Source: an uncultured Roseibium sp.
Lineage (GTDB): Bacteria > Pseudomonadota > Alphaproteobacteria > Rhizobiales > Stappiaceae
Length of the DNA stretch: 64,000 nt
Assembly (NCBI RefSeq): GCF_947494555.1
Contig: NZ_CANLVF010000002.1
Location: 930,001-994,000, forward strand
Direction of reading: 5' to 3'
Positions 55,434 through 63,609 of this stretch are shown piece after piece (position 1 is the stretch's first letter; every line of letters begins with the position of its first letter). The notes below the pieces were generated by a model. It had not been told where the DNA came from. It did not search any database and saw nothing but the letters and a program-made list of their open reading frames with translations. The translations under genes were made by a program, and so were the position numbers.

Positions 55434-55511
55434 TGATTATAATCAGAATTAACGAATGTCAAGCTTGCAAAAAATAGATTTTTTCATTTGACATAATTCT
55501 GATTATAATCA
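55434..55511. promoter_or_regulatory. Pair of palindromic operators forming an 18-bp inverted repeat
   Basis: TGATTATAATCA, itself a perfect 12-bp palindrome, occurs at 55434-55445 and 55500-55511. The bases beside them extend this to a perfect 18-bp inverted repeat (55434-55451 and 55494-55511), with 42 bases between. It spans the divergent promoters of the importer and sulfatase operons. The GntR/UTRA protein at 51914 is the likely ligand. Confidence 0.8.
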
Positions 55512-55585
55512 AAAAGAAATGAGGCGACTTCGAATTGAACGCCTCTCCAAACTGCAAATCTGCCTACAGCTGCTGGGAGGGCGCT

Positions 55586-57127
55586 GTGAACATTATTCTT
55601 ATTCTGGTGGACAGCCTGAACAAGGAAGCACTGCGGATCTACAACCCGTCCACAGTATGCGAAACGCCCAATATTCAGGCGTTCGCCGGAAGGTCGCACG
55701 TATTTGACGGTCATTTCATTGCCAGCCTGCCGTGCATGCCTGCACGAAGGGAGATCTTTGCCGGCCGCAAGGAGTTCATGTGGCGCCCCTGGGGCTCCCT
55801 CGAGGTTTTCGATCCGCGGCTGCCGCGAGAAGTGCAAAAACAGGGCTACAACACCGGCCTGGTGACCGACCACTACCACTACTGGGAAGAAACCGCGAAC
55901 GGCTACATGCAGGGCTTCATGTCACTTGAAATGATCCGAGGACATGAAACCGACTACCACACGCTCCCGGACAGCGGACCTGCCCCCAAGTGGGTGGAGA
56001 AGATGAGTGAATTCCGCTCGCCCTATCACATGCGCCAGTACTGGGAAAACGTGAAGAATTTCAAAGGTGAGGAAGACTATTTTCCCGCCAAGACATTTAC
56101 GGCGGCGGGAGACTGGCTCGAAAAATATGCAAAGCGCGCGCCTTTCTTCCTGCAGGTCGAAAGCTTCGACGTCCACGAACCGTTCCACATCCCCGAGCCA
56201 TATGCGTCAATGTACACGCAAGGGATCGAAGGCAATGCGGACGACTTCAACATCTGGCCGCCCTATCAGGTCTACAAGGATCTGGACGCCTTCATGGACC
56301 AGACAACACCTCAGGAACTCGCGTATCTGAGATCCCAGTACTACGGCAAGACCACGATGGTCGACAAATGGCTGGGCAAGTTCTTCGACAAGATCGGCGA
56401 GCTCGGCTTGTGGGGCGACACGCTGGTCATATTCACGACCGATCATGGGCATGATCTGGGTCAGCGCGGTGTCTTCGGCAAACAATACCCCCACTACGAC
56501 AGTCACGCGAATATTCCGATGATCGTTTGGAACCCTCATCATCATGGCGAGGGACAGCGCGTCCCCCATCTTACCCAGACCGTCGACATCTTTTCGACCG
56601 TCATTGAAGCCGCCGGCGGAAAACCACCGGAAGAAACGCGGCATTCCAGAAGCATACTGCCGTTGATGGAAGGCAAGGATGCCGTCCGGTCGGAGATTAC
56701 CTACGGAACTTTTGGGCAAGGCGTGTGCATTACCGACGGCGAATGGACGCTCTTCAAGTCGCCGATCAAGGACAAGCCGCTCTTCAGCTATTCCACCATG
56801 ATCGCCCGCCCACTTCTGGTGGACAATCCCGTGGATGGGCGCGTTGGAGCAATGCCTCCCCAACCGGTTGACCAGAACAGGTTCGATCCGAGCATCCCCT
56901 TCCCGCTCTGGAAACTGCCAATCAAGATTGATCCGAGAACGCACGATGATTTTCTGTTTCATCGCTCGGTCGATCCGGATCAGACCCAGAACCTTTGGGA
57001 CCAAGAGCCTGAACAACGCAAACGCATGCTGAAACTGCTTCGGACCACTCTGGATCACGAGGGATATCCGCCGGAGCAACTCGCGCGGCTCGGTCTTGAG
57101 GAATTTGAACCCGTCGCAGCACAGTGA
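55586..57127 (+). CDS. Type I sulfatase (formylglycine-dependent alkaline-phosphatase superfamily)
   Basis: A 513-residue sulfatase. It starts NIILILVDSLNKEALRIY with the metal-ligand Asp and carries the formylglycine motif C-x-P-x-R as Cys50-Met-Pro-Ala-Arg54 (LPCMPARREIFAGR). The second metal site is VIFTTDHGHDLGQRGVFGK, followed by SHANIPMIVW. It hydrolyses a sulfate ester, or possibly a phosphonate or phosphate ester as some relatives do. No signal peptide is visible, so it is probably cytoplasmic, acting after uptake. The start is GTG at 55586, after GGGAGG; an upstream TTG is less likely. It is the first gene of a long operon and needs a formylglycine-generating enzyme, which is not in this window. 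Confidence 0.93.
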   Translation: MNIILILVDSLNKEALRIYNPSTVCETPNIQAFAGRSHVFDGHFIASLPCMPARREIFAGRKEFMWRPWGSLEVFDPRLPREVQKQGYNTGLVTDHYHYWEETANGYMQGFMSLEMIRGHETDYHTLPDSGPAPKWVEKMSEFRSPYHMRQYWENVKNFKGEEDYFPAKTFTAAGDWLEKYAKRAPFFLQVESFDVHEPFHIPEPYASMYTQGIEGNADDFNIWPPYQVYKDLDAFMDQTTPQELAYLRSQYYGKTTMVDKWLGKFFDKIGELGLWGDTLVIFTTDHGHDLGQRGVFGKQYPHYDSHANIPMIVWNPHHHGEGQRVPHLTQTVDIFSTVIEAAGGKPPEETRHSRSILPLMEGKDAVRSEITYGTFGQGVCITDGEWTLFKSPIKDKPLFSYSTMIARPLLVDNPVDGRVGAMPPQPVDQNRFDPSIPFPLWKLPIKIDPRTHDDFLFHRSVDPDQTQNLWDQEPEQRKRMLKLLRTTLDHEGYPPEQLARLGLEEFEPVAAQ

Positions 57128-57137
57128 AAGCAAGACG

Positions 57138-59072
57138 ATGACGGATGCAGTTCTTTGGCAGCCTCAACCGGAAGCCTTGTCGGAGAGTTCTCTTGCAAGG
57201 TTTGCGATGGCGGCCGGATTTCAACCAGAAGACTACGTCAGCCTTCATCGCTGGTCAGTAAGCGACCTTGGCGCATTCTGGGGGGCTGTCTGGGAGTTCA
57301 CAAAAGTAATTGGCGACAAGGGAACCATCCGTTTCGCGCCCGATGACGCTGCCTGGATGACAGGCGCGCGGTTCTTCCCCGAAGCCCGTCTTAACCTCGC
57401 TGAAAACCTGCTTTTGCGCGGAGCCCCGTCTGATATCGCGGTTTGTGCGATGGATGAAACCGGCACTTACCGGGAGTATACGCGTGAAGACCTCTCCGTG
57501 CAGGTCGCGCGCGTCGCAACGGGCCTGAAAGAGTGTGGTATCGGCCCCGGTGATCGTGTTGCAGGCGTTCAGACAAACGGCATTGACGCGCTCGTGGCAA
57601 CACTTGCCACATTGAGCATCGGCGCCGTGTGGACGTCCTGCAGTCCCGATTTCGGCAAATCCGCAATCATTGACCGGATCGGACAAGTTGAACCGAAAGT
57701 CTTGTTCGCGACGTGCCGCTACACCTATGCCGGCAAGGACCACGATATCAGCGATCGCTTATCCGATGTGGTTGCGTCGGTGCCCTCCATTCAGACCGTG
57801 ATCGTCAGCGGCAATTCTGCGCTTGATGCAATCGATCAGGAGACGTTCGGACACGGAAAGACATTGGAATTCGAACAGGTCGCATTCGATCATCCGGCCT
57901 ATATTCTTTATACATCCGGCACGACTGGCGTTCCCAAGGCGATCGTTCATCGCACCGGCGGTGTCCTGCTCCAGCATTTCAAGGAACATATCCTTCACGG
58001 AGATGTCCGCGGCGGTGACAGGGTAATCTGGTACACCAACACGGCTTGGATGATGTACCACTGGATGATCTCGGCGCTCGGGACGGGCTCAGCGATCGTC
58101 CTTTTCGATGGCGCGCCTATCCTGAAAACGGACCGAGGTCTCGACTGTTCTCCCCTTTGGAGACTGGCTGAGAATGCTGGCGTGACCCATCTGGGCATCA
58201 GCCCGAAATATCTTGCCACGCTGGCTGCCGAAACCTACCGCCCCGGCGAAAGACAGAACCTTTCTTCATTGAGAGCCCTCCTGGTTTGCGGAGCGCCCTG
58301 CCTGCCGCACCAGTTCGACTGGGTCTATTCAGCGATCAAGACGAACATGATGTTTGCCTCCATTTCGGGAGGCACTGAGATATTGGGGTCGTTCCTGATC
58401 GGATCACCGACACACCCCGTCCGGCGCGGTCAGCTAACGGTTCCGGCACTCGGTCACGCCGTCGGCGTGATGGATGAAAGAGGGGCTCCGGTCATCGGCA
58501 AGCGCGGCGAGCTTGTATGTACAGAACCGTTTCCCTCCATGCCGCTTACCTTTTGGGGTGACAAGGGTGAGCAGAGATACCGTGACACCTATTTTGCCGA
58601 CCGCACCGAGATCTGGACCCATGGCGATGTCGCCGAACTGACCCATACCGGCGGCGGATATGTTCATGGACGTTCCGACAATACGCTCAAGCCGGGCGGC
58701 GTCCGCATCGGAATTTCTGAAATCTATTCTGTGTGCGAAACTTATCCCGAGTTCAGCGATTTCCTGGCCTTCGGGGCAGATCATGCCGGCGACGAAGAAG
58801 TCGTGCTCGCGTTGAAACTCGCGGATGGTGCGACAGGATCAAAGGACACCTTGAAAAGACTGCGGGCGGATATCCGCATGTCCGCGTCTCCGCGTCATGT
58901 CCCGGCACGAATTCATTTCGTCAGTGACGTTCCTTACACGATCAATGGCAAACGGGTGGAAGGTGCTGCCCGCACGACCGTGAATGGCGGAAAGGTCAAA
59001 AATCTCGGGTCGATAGCAAATCCCGGCTGTCTTGCCGAATTCGCGGCCCTGAAACGGGAGGATGCCCTATGA
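57138..59072 (+). CDS. Acetoacetyl-CoA-synthetase-like AMP-forming CoA ligase
   Basis: A 644-residue ANL-superfamily ligase of the AacS subgroup. It begins with the AacS-type VLWQPQPEALSESSLARFA. It has GDRVAGVQTNGIDALVATLA, the P-loop LYTSGTTGVPKAIVHRTGG, WYTNTAWMMYHWMIS, the core ISGGTEILGSFLIGSP and the C-terminal GRSDNTLKPGGVRIG hinge. It activates a carboxylic acid to acyl-AMP and then an acyl-CoA, with 3-keto or hydroxy short-chain acids typical. The ATG at 57138 is 10 bases after the sulfatase stop. In this operon the acid is probably produced by desulfation and oxidation, which is inference. Confidence 0.9.
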   Translation: MTDAVLWQPQPEALSESSLARFAMAAGFQPEDYVSLHRWSVSDLGAFWGAVWEFTKVIGDKGTIRFAPDDAAWMTGARFFPEARLNLAENLLLRGAPSDIAVCAMDETGTYREYTREDLSVQVARVATGLKECGIGPGDRVAGVQTNGIDALVATLATLSIGAVWTSCSPDFGKSAIIDRIGQVEPKVLFATCRYTYAGKDHDISDRLSDVVASVPSIQTVIVSGNSALDAIDQETFGHGKTLEFEQVAFDHPAYILYTSGTTGVPKAIVHRTGGVLLQHFKEHILHGDVRGGDRVIWYTNTAWMMYHWMISALGTGSAIVLFDGAPILKTDRGLDCSPLWRLAENAGVTHLGISPKYLATLAAETYRPGERQNLSSLRALLVCGAPCLPHQFDWVYSAIKTNMMFASISGGTEILGSFLIGSPTHPVRRGQLTVPALGHAVGVMDERGAPVIGKRGELVCTEPFPSMPLTFWGDKGEQRYRDTYFADRTEIWTHGDVAELTHTGGGYVHGRSDNTLKPGGVRIGISEIYSVCETYPEFSDFLAFGADHAGDEEVVLALKLADGATGSKDTLKRLRADIRMSASPRHVPARIHFVSDVPYTINGKRVEGAARTTVNGGKVKNLGSIANPGCLAEFAALKREDAL

Positions 59073-60232
59073 GGCACCTTTCTCCCCGCACGGCCATTTC
59101 CGGGATTGGCGAACTGAAACCGGTCCGGCGCACGGAAGGCGTAACAACGCTGGAACTTCTGATGCAGGTTTCGGCGCTTGCGCTACAGGATGCGGGAATT
59201 GGTAGCGACCAGGTCGATGGACTGCTGGTAGGACCGCAAGTCGGAGAAACGCCCCAGCACGTGCCCGCAATGGTGTCTGAATATTTCGGGCTTCAACCCA
59301 CCATGTCGAACATGGTCGACCTTGGCGGGGCCTCCGGTCCTGGCATGATCTGGCGCGCCGCCGCAGCCATAGCCGCCGGACAATGCGAGACCGTTCTATG
59401 TGTCCTGGGAAACCATCGCAATACACCGGCCCCGCGATCCCCCAACAGGAACCCTGCCAGAGAATTTGACCCTCCATTCGGAGCATCCGGCGCAAACACG
59501 TCCTATGCCCTGCTCATGCAGGCGCATATGGACGCGTTCGGCTGCACGGCTGAAGACTACGCGATCATAGCGGCTGGTGCGCGAAGCAATGCACAGCTCA
59601 ATCCCGATGCAATCTTTTACGGGCAGCCTGCGGATGTCGAAGAGGTATTGGCCTCGCCGATGGTCGCTTCACCGCTCCATCTTTTCGAGATCGTCATGCC
59701 GGTTGCCGGCGGAGACGCGGTCGTCGTTACCACCGCGGAAAATGCAAAAGAAGGCCCCCATCGTCCTGTCCACCTTTTGGGTGCGGGCGAAAAAATCACA
59801 CACCGCGTTGTCAGCCAGGCCCCGAACCTGACATCAGGCCCTCTTAAGCCAGCGATGGCACGGGCACTTTCCCAGTCGGGCCTCGGCATCGAGCAGATCA
59901 AATTCCTGAGCCTCTATGATTGCTACACGATCATGGTCGCGACAACGATTGAGGACGCCGGTCTTTGCGGACCGGGGCAATTCGCAAACTGGCTTCGTGA
60001 CAATGGCGGCATGGGTCCTGAGGCCAACCAGCCGATCAACACACACGGCGGACAACTCGGATTCGGGCAGCCAGACCTCGCAGGCGGAATGACCCATGTT
60101 GTTGAGGCCGTCAGGCAAATCCGGGGCAATGCGGGCGAGCGGCAGATCGCCGGATGCGAAACCGCTCTCGTCACCGGAAATGGAGCCACGATGAGCGAAG
60201 CCGTTGCACTTGTGCTGGGAGGCGCCCAATGA
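59069..60232 (+). CDS. Thiolase-fold protein lacking catalytic cysteines (Ltp2/SCP-x-like aldolase candidate)
   Basis: A 387-residue thiolase-superfamily protein. The region of the nucleophile reads VDLGGASGPG, with Gly where thiolases have Cys in C-A-S-G; the His motif normally G-H-P reads FGQPDLAGG, and the last Cys motif reads VTGNGATM. So all three catalytic signatures of a thiolase are changed. The NTHGGQLGFG and ALQDAGI segments keep the fold. In steroid side-chain degradation, cysteine-less thiolase-fold proteins (Ltp2) act as retro-aldolases with a DUF35 protein and a MaoC hydratase, and these two genes follow here with ATGA overlaps. A retro-aldolase function is therefore favoured, but it is inferred. 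Confidence 0.88.
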   Translation: MRHLSPRTAISGIGELKPVRRTEGVTTLELLMQVSALALQDAGIGSDQVDGLLVGPQVGETPQHVPAMVSEYFGLQPTMSNMVDLGGASGPGMIWRAAAAIAAGQCETVLCVLGNHRNTPAPRSPNRNPAREFDPPFGASGANTSYALLMQAHMDAFGCTAEDYAIIAAGARSNAQLNPDAIFYGQPADVEEVLASPMVASPLHLFEIVMPVAGGDAVVVTTAENAKEGPHRPVHLLGAGEKITHRVVSQAPNLTSGPLKPAMARALSQSGLGIEQIKFLSLYDCYTIMVATTIEDAGLCGPGQFANWLRDNGGMGPEANQPINTHGGQLGFGQPDLAGGMTHVVEAVRQIRGNAGERQIAGCETALVTGNGATMSEAVALVLGGAQ

Positions 60233-60660
60233 AGGACCTGTCGCAACTGGACGTGCCTGGACCGACGAAAACACCGCTGACCGCGCCTTTCTGGGAAAAT
60301 GCGGCCGAAGGCAAACTGACGATCCAAAAGTGTGGCAGCTGCGGAGAGCACTTTTTCTACCCTCGTCCGCTTTGCCCAAATTGCTGGAGCAGCGACGTTG
60401 CCTGGACCGAGGTCAGGGGCTTCGGTCGGCTTAAATCCTATTCGCAGATCTGGAAGCCGGGTCATCCCGGCTGGTTACCCGCCACCCCTTATCTGGTGGG
60501 GCTCGTTGAGCTCGATGAAGGCCCGACCCTGCTCAGTCACATTCTCGTGGAGGGGCATGAGGCCAAAATCGGTGACCGGCTCGAATTCATTCCGCAGAAC
60601 ATCGGTGGCCAAATGCTGCCCTGCTTCAAGAACCCGGACAACAAGGAGGAACCGGCATGA
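60229..60660 (+). CDS. DUF35 Zn-ribbon/OB-fold protein
   Basis: A 143-residue protein with a zinc ribbon (Cys35, Cys38, Cys49 and Cys52; C-x2-C-x10-C-x2-C) followed by an OB-fold (about 60-130; GRLKSYSQIWKPGHPGW, PYLVGLVELDEGPTLL). DUF35 proteins bind acyl-CoA and are usual partners of thiolase-fold enzymes. Start ATG overlaps the thiolase-fold stop, and its stop overlaps the MaoC start. The close coupling predicts a complex with the protein encoded upstream. Confidence 0.93.
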   Translation: MKDLSQLDVPGPTKTPLTAPFWENAAEGKLTIQKCGSCGEHFFYPRPLCPNCWSSDVAWTEVRGFGRLKSYSQIWKPGHPGWLPATPYLVGLVELDEGPTLLSHILVEGHEAKIGDRLEFIPQNIGGQMLPCFKNPDNKEEPA

Positions 60661-61106
60661 GTGAACTCAAAGACGGCTGGAAAGGTGTCATCAAGGGGAA
60701 GCCCGCCAACGGCCAGATCGCAACGAGAAGCCGGACGACGAAGATTGAGGACATCCATTCGTTCACGGCTATGACAGGCGATCGCAATCCCGTTCACTAC
60801 AATGAAGAACTGGCGAAGAAATCGCCCTTCGGCAAGCTGATCGTGCAAGGTGGCGTAACAACCGGGCTCCTGAATGCGTGCGTTGCCGAGGACCTGCCCG
60901 GTCCGGGAACCGTGTTTTTGAACACCAACTTGAATTTCAAGAAAGCGGTTGGCGTCGGAGAAACGATCACAGGCAAGGTTGAACTCACCTCCGTGCGGGA
61001 TGACAAACCGATTTGTCAGATGGCAGTCGAGATTAGAGACAGCGCCGGCGACATCTGTGTCGAAGGCACTGCGACGACCTACACGATGCCGCTGGATGGC
61101 CTTTGA
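60657..61106 (+). CDS. MaoC-family enoyl-CoA hydratase
   Basis: A 149-residue single hot-dog hydratase with an intact hydratase-2 motif, Asp42 and His47 in TGDRNPVHYNEE, and VQGGVTTGLLNACV. It should add water to an enoyl-CoA and give the hydroxyacyl-CoA for the retro-aldol step. It overlaps the DUF35 gene by four bases. A gap of 108 bases to the aldolase gene shows nothing notable. Confidence 0.93.
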   Translation: MSELKDGWKGVIKGKPANGQIATRSRTTKIEDIHSFTAMTGDRNPVHYNEELAKKSPFGKLIVQGGVTTGLLNACVAEDLPGPGTVFLNTNLNFKKAVGVGETITGKVELTSVRDDKPICQMAVEIRDSAGDICVEGTATTYTMPLDGL

Positions 61107-61214
61107 GTTGCCCGGACCTGTCTTTGGACTGCGGGCCATGTGGCGCCTTTGCCTGATGCCCGAAGCGGCGGTGATTGCCGCCGGGCGCCACTAAATCGAA
61201 CCGAAATATAGACC

Positions 61215-61880
61215 ATGAGTATCGATTTCACAGAACTGGAAAAACGGCAGTTGATCATCGAGCACTGCCTGAAATTGAATTCAAGCGGCCTCAACCAGGG
61301 CACGTCCGGCAACGTCAGCATCCGCCACAATGACGGATTGCTGATCACGCCCTCAAGCATGCCCTACGACCAGATGGGCGTCGACGATATCGTCTACCTG
61401 GATACCGACGGTTCAGCCTTTGGCCAGAACAGGCCCTCAAGCGAATGGCGGTTTCACAGAGACATCCTGAAGGCAAGACCAGATGCTGAAGCCATCGTTC
61501 ATGCTCACCCCGCCTATTGTACGATCCTGGCCATCCACAAGATGGAGATTCCGGCAATTCACTACATGATCGCAGTGTTCGGTGGTCCGTCAGTCAGGGT
61601 CGCACCCTACGCGATTTATGGCAGCCAGGAGCTTTCCGATTTCGCGGTCGAAGCGCTGGCGGACCGCAAGGCCTGCCTTCTTGCCCACCACGGCATGATT
61701 GCCACCGGTTCGTCCATACAACAGGCCTTCTGGCTTGCAGAAGAACTTGAAACACTCGCGCGACAGTATTTTGGCGCATTGCAGCTCGGCAAACCGCCTC
61801 TTTTGACCGACCGGCAAATCCAGGACGTCAGCGATAAGATCGCAGGCTACGGCCTCACTGATGAGGGAAACAGCAAATGA
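61215..61880 (+). CDS. Class II aldolase/adducin family (fuculose-phosphate-aldolase-like)
   Basis: A 221-residue zinc aldolase of the FucA/AraD fold. Glu77 in SEWRFHRD acts as the acid-base residue; His96 and His98 in VHAHPA and His158 in AHHGM bind zinc. It cleaves a phosphorylated sugar to dihydroxyacetone phosphate and an aldehyde or reverses this. Together with the PfkB kinase next to it, with which it overlaps by four bases, it predicts phosphorylation of a ketose followed by cleavage. Substrate unknown; an epimerase activity is also possible in this family. Confidence 0.92.
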   Translation: MSIDFTELEKRQLIIEHCLKLNSSGLNQGTSGNVSIRHNDGLLITPSSMPYDQMGVDDIVYLDTDGSAFGQNRPSSEWRFHRDILKARPDAEAIVHAHPAYCTILAIHKMEIPAIHYMIAVFGGPSVRVAPYAIYGSQELSDFAVEALADRKACLLAHHGMIATGSSIQQAFWLAEELETLARQYFGALQLGKPPLLTDRQIQDVSDKIAGYGLTDEGNSK

Positions 61881-62839
61881 CCCACTCCGATCTATCTGCG
61901 GTCGGCTTTCTTGTTCTCGACACGCTTTGCGCCCACGCCGATGAAATGCCGCCGCGTGGAGGCGCCACCTTTGTTGATCAGATGACAATGACCGTAGCGG
62001 GCACAGCCGGCGCGACAGCTCTCGACTGTGCAATGCTGGGCCTTAAGGTGAAGGTGGTGGCAGAAGTCGGCTGCGACCCGATGGGCGATTGGTTGCTGTC
62101 GGCCATGCAGTCCGCCGGGATCGACACCAGCCTTGTGAGGCGCAGCCCGTCCCTACAGACGGCAATGTCCATGTTGCCGATCGCAAGGGACGGTGCCCGA
62201 TCCGCATTCTTTGTGCCGGGGACTTCCAACAGTTTCACTTTGGACGACGCCGGCATTGAGGCGGCCTGCGACGCTTCGATTGTCCACCTGGGCGGCACGG
62301 GACTGCTCGCAAGTTTCGATGGCGCTCCGTCTCTCAAGCTTTTGAAACGCGCAAAGGAACTCGGCAGAACAACTGTGTTCGACCTGATCTTGGCGAATGA
62401 GGAAACGGTCAGGCTGGTCGAGCCGCTTTTGCCCTATATCGACCATTTCGTTCCCTCGATCGAGGAGAGCCGGGCCATGGCTGGAGGTGGCACGCCTGCT
62501 GAAGTCGCCGGCTGGTTCAAGGCGCGAGGCGTCAAAAATGCGGTCATTACCCTGGAAGGGGACGGTGTCTGGGTGGATCCTGAAAATGCTGCTGCATTTC
62601 AGCTCCCTGCCCACCAGATCGACGTTGTTGACACGACCGGCTGCGGGGACAGCTTCACCGCCGGGATCATCACCGGTCTGTTGAAGGGCTGGGACCTGAA
62701 CCAATGCGCCCGGTTTGCAAACACCGTAGCCGCGCACGTAGCCCAGGGTCTCGGCAGCCAAGGCATCCTGAAAGATTTTGAATCGGTAATGGCCGCAATG
62801 GAAAGCTGGCCACTGAAGGAACTGGAGGCAGCACAATGA
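61877..62839 (+). CDS. PfkB-family carbohydrate kinase
   Basis: A 320-residue ribokinase/PfkB-fold kinase. The N-terminal part contains GGATFVDQMTMTVAGTAGAT and the second PfkB signature near the C-terminus is VVDTTGCGDSFTAGI (anion hole GCGD with the catalytic Asp). It phosphorylates a sugar, nucleoside or deoxy-ketose. Coupled by ATGA overlaps to the aldolase before it and the SDR after it. The substrate is presumably a ketose cleaved by that aldolase. Confidence 0.93.
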   Translation: MTHSDLSAVGFLVLDTLCAHADEMPPRGGATFVDQMTMTVAGTAGATALDCAMLGLKVKVVAEVGCDPMGDWLLSAMQSAGIDTSLVRRSPSLQTAMSMLPIARDGARSAFFVPGTSNSFTLDDAGIEAACDASIVHLGGTGLLASFDGAPSLKLLKRAKELGRTTVFDLILANEETVRLVEPLLPYIDHFVPSIEESRAMAGGGTPAEVAGWFKARGVKNAVITLEGDGVWVDPENAAAFQLPAHQIDVVDTTGCGDSFTAGIITGLLKGWDLNQCARFANTVAAHVAQGLGSQGILKDFESVMAAMESWPLKELEAAQ

Positions 62840-63591
62840 TCCTTGAAGGAAAGACCGCTCTTATCACAGGGGCGTCCCGCGGTATCGGTGCAGCCCTTGC
62901 TGTCGGGCTGGCAAAACATGGAGCGAACACCGTAATCACCGACCTGGATCGTCAATCGGACGAGCTTGCGAAGGTTGCCGCTCAAGTCGGCGAGACGGAA
63001 CAGAAATGCCTCGCACTGCCGTTGGATGTAACAAACAAGAGCGTCGTTGAGAGCGTCGTCGGTGAGGCGACGGATGCCTTCGGGCAAATCGACATATTGG
63101 TCAATAATGCAGGCATATTACTGCCGAAACCGCTCGAAGAGCTGGATGAAAAAACATGGGACGCCCATTTCGACGTCAACGCCAAAGGCGTCCTGTTGTG
63201 CACCAATGCGGTTCTCCCCCAGATGCGGCAACGCAAGTCGGGAAGAATTATCAACATTGCTTCGATTGCCGGGCGTCAGGGTGTTCCGACACAGGGGCAT
63301 TATGCGGCCACCAAGGCAACAGCGATCACGCTGACGCGCGTCTACTCACAGGAAGTCGGCATGGATGGCATTACCGTCAATGCGATCTGCCCGGGGATCA
63401 TCTTGACCGAAATGGGCAAAAACAACCTCGGCAGCCAGGAAAACATCGACCACTGGACCAACGTGGCCGCGTTGAAGCGTCTGGGAGACCCTGACGACAT
63501 CGTCGGGCCTGCCGTCTTCTTCGCCTCCGATCTGTCGAACTTTGTCACCGGACAGGCGCTGAATGTGTGCGGCGGGATCTATTTCCACTAA
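62836..63591 (+). CDS. SDR-family oxidoreductase
   Basis: A 251-residue classical SDR with TGASRGIGAALA, NNAGILLPKP, the Ser in IINIASIAGRQG and Y-x3-K in GHYAATKATAITLTR. It oxidises or reduces an alcohol; relatives include FabG and sugar-alcohol dehydrogenases. It overlaps the kinase by four bases. The position before an FMO suggests preparation of an alcohol or ketone intermediate. Confidence 0.93.
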   Translation: MILEGKTALITGASRGIGAALAVGLAKHGANTVITDLDRQSDELAKVAAQVGETEQKCLALPLDVTNKSVVESVVGEATDAFGQIDILVNNAGILLPKPLEELDEKTWDAHFDVNAKGVLLCTNAVLPQMRQRKSGRIINIASIAGRQGVPTQGHYAATKATAITLTRVYSQEVGMDGITVNAICPGIILTEMGKNNLGSQENIDHWTNVAALKRLGDPDDIVGPAVFFASDLSNFVTGQALNVCGGIYFH

Positions 63592-63609
63592 AACAGTCGA
63601 CGGTTGGTC

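Noticed and set aside
59069..60232. Calling the thiolase-fold gene an acetyl-CoA acetyltransferase
   Set aside because: The catalytic Cys, His and second Cys motifs are all altered, so thiolysis is unlikely.
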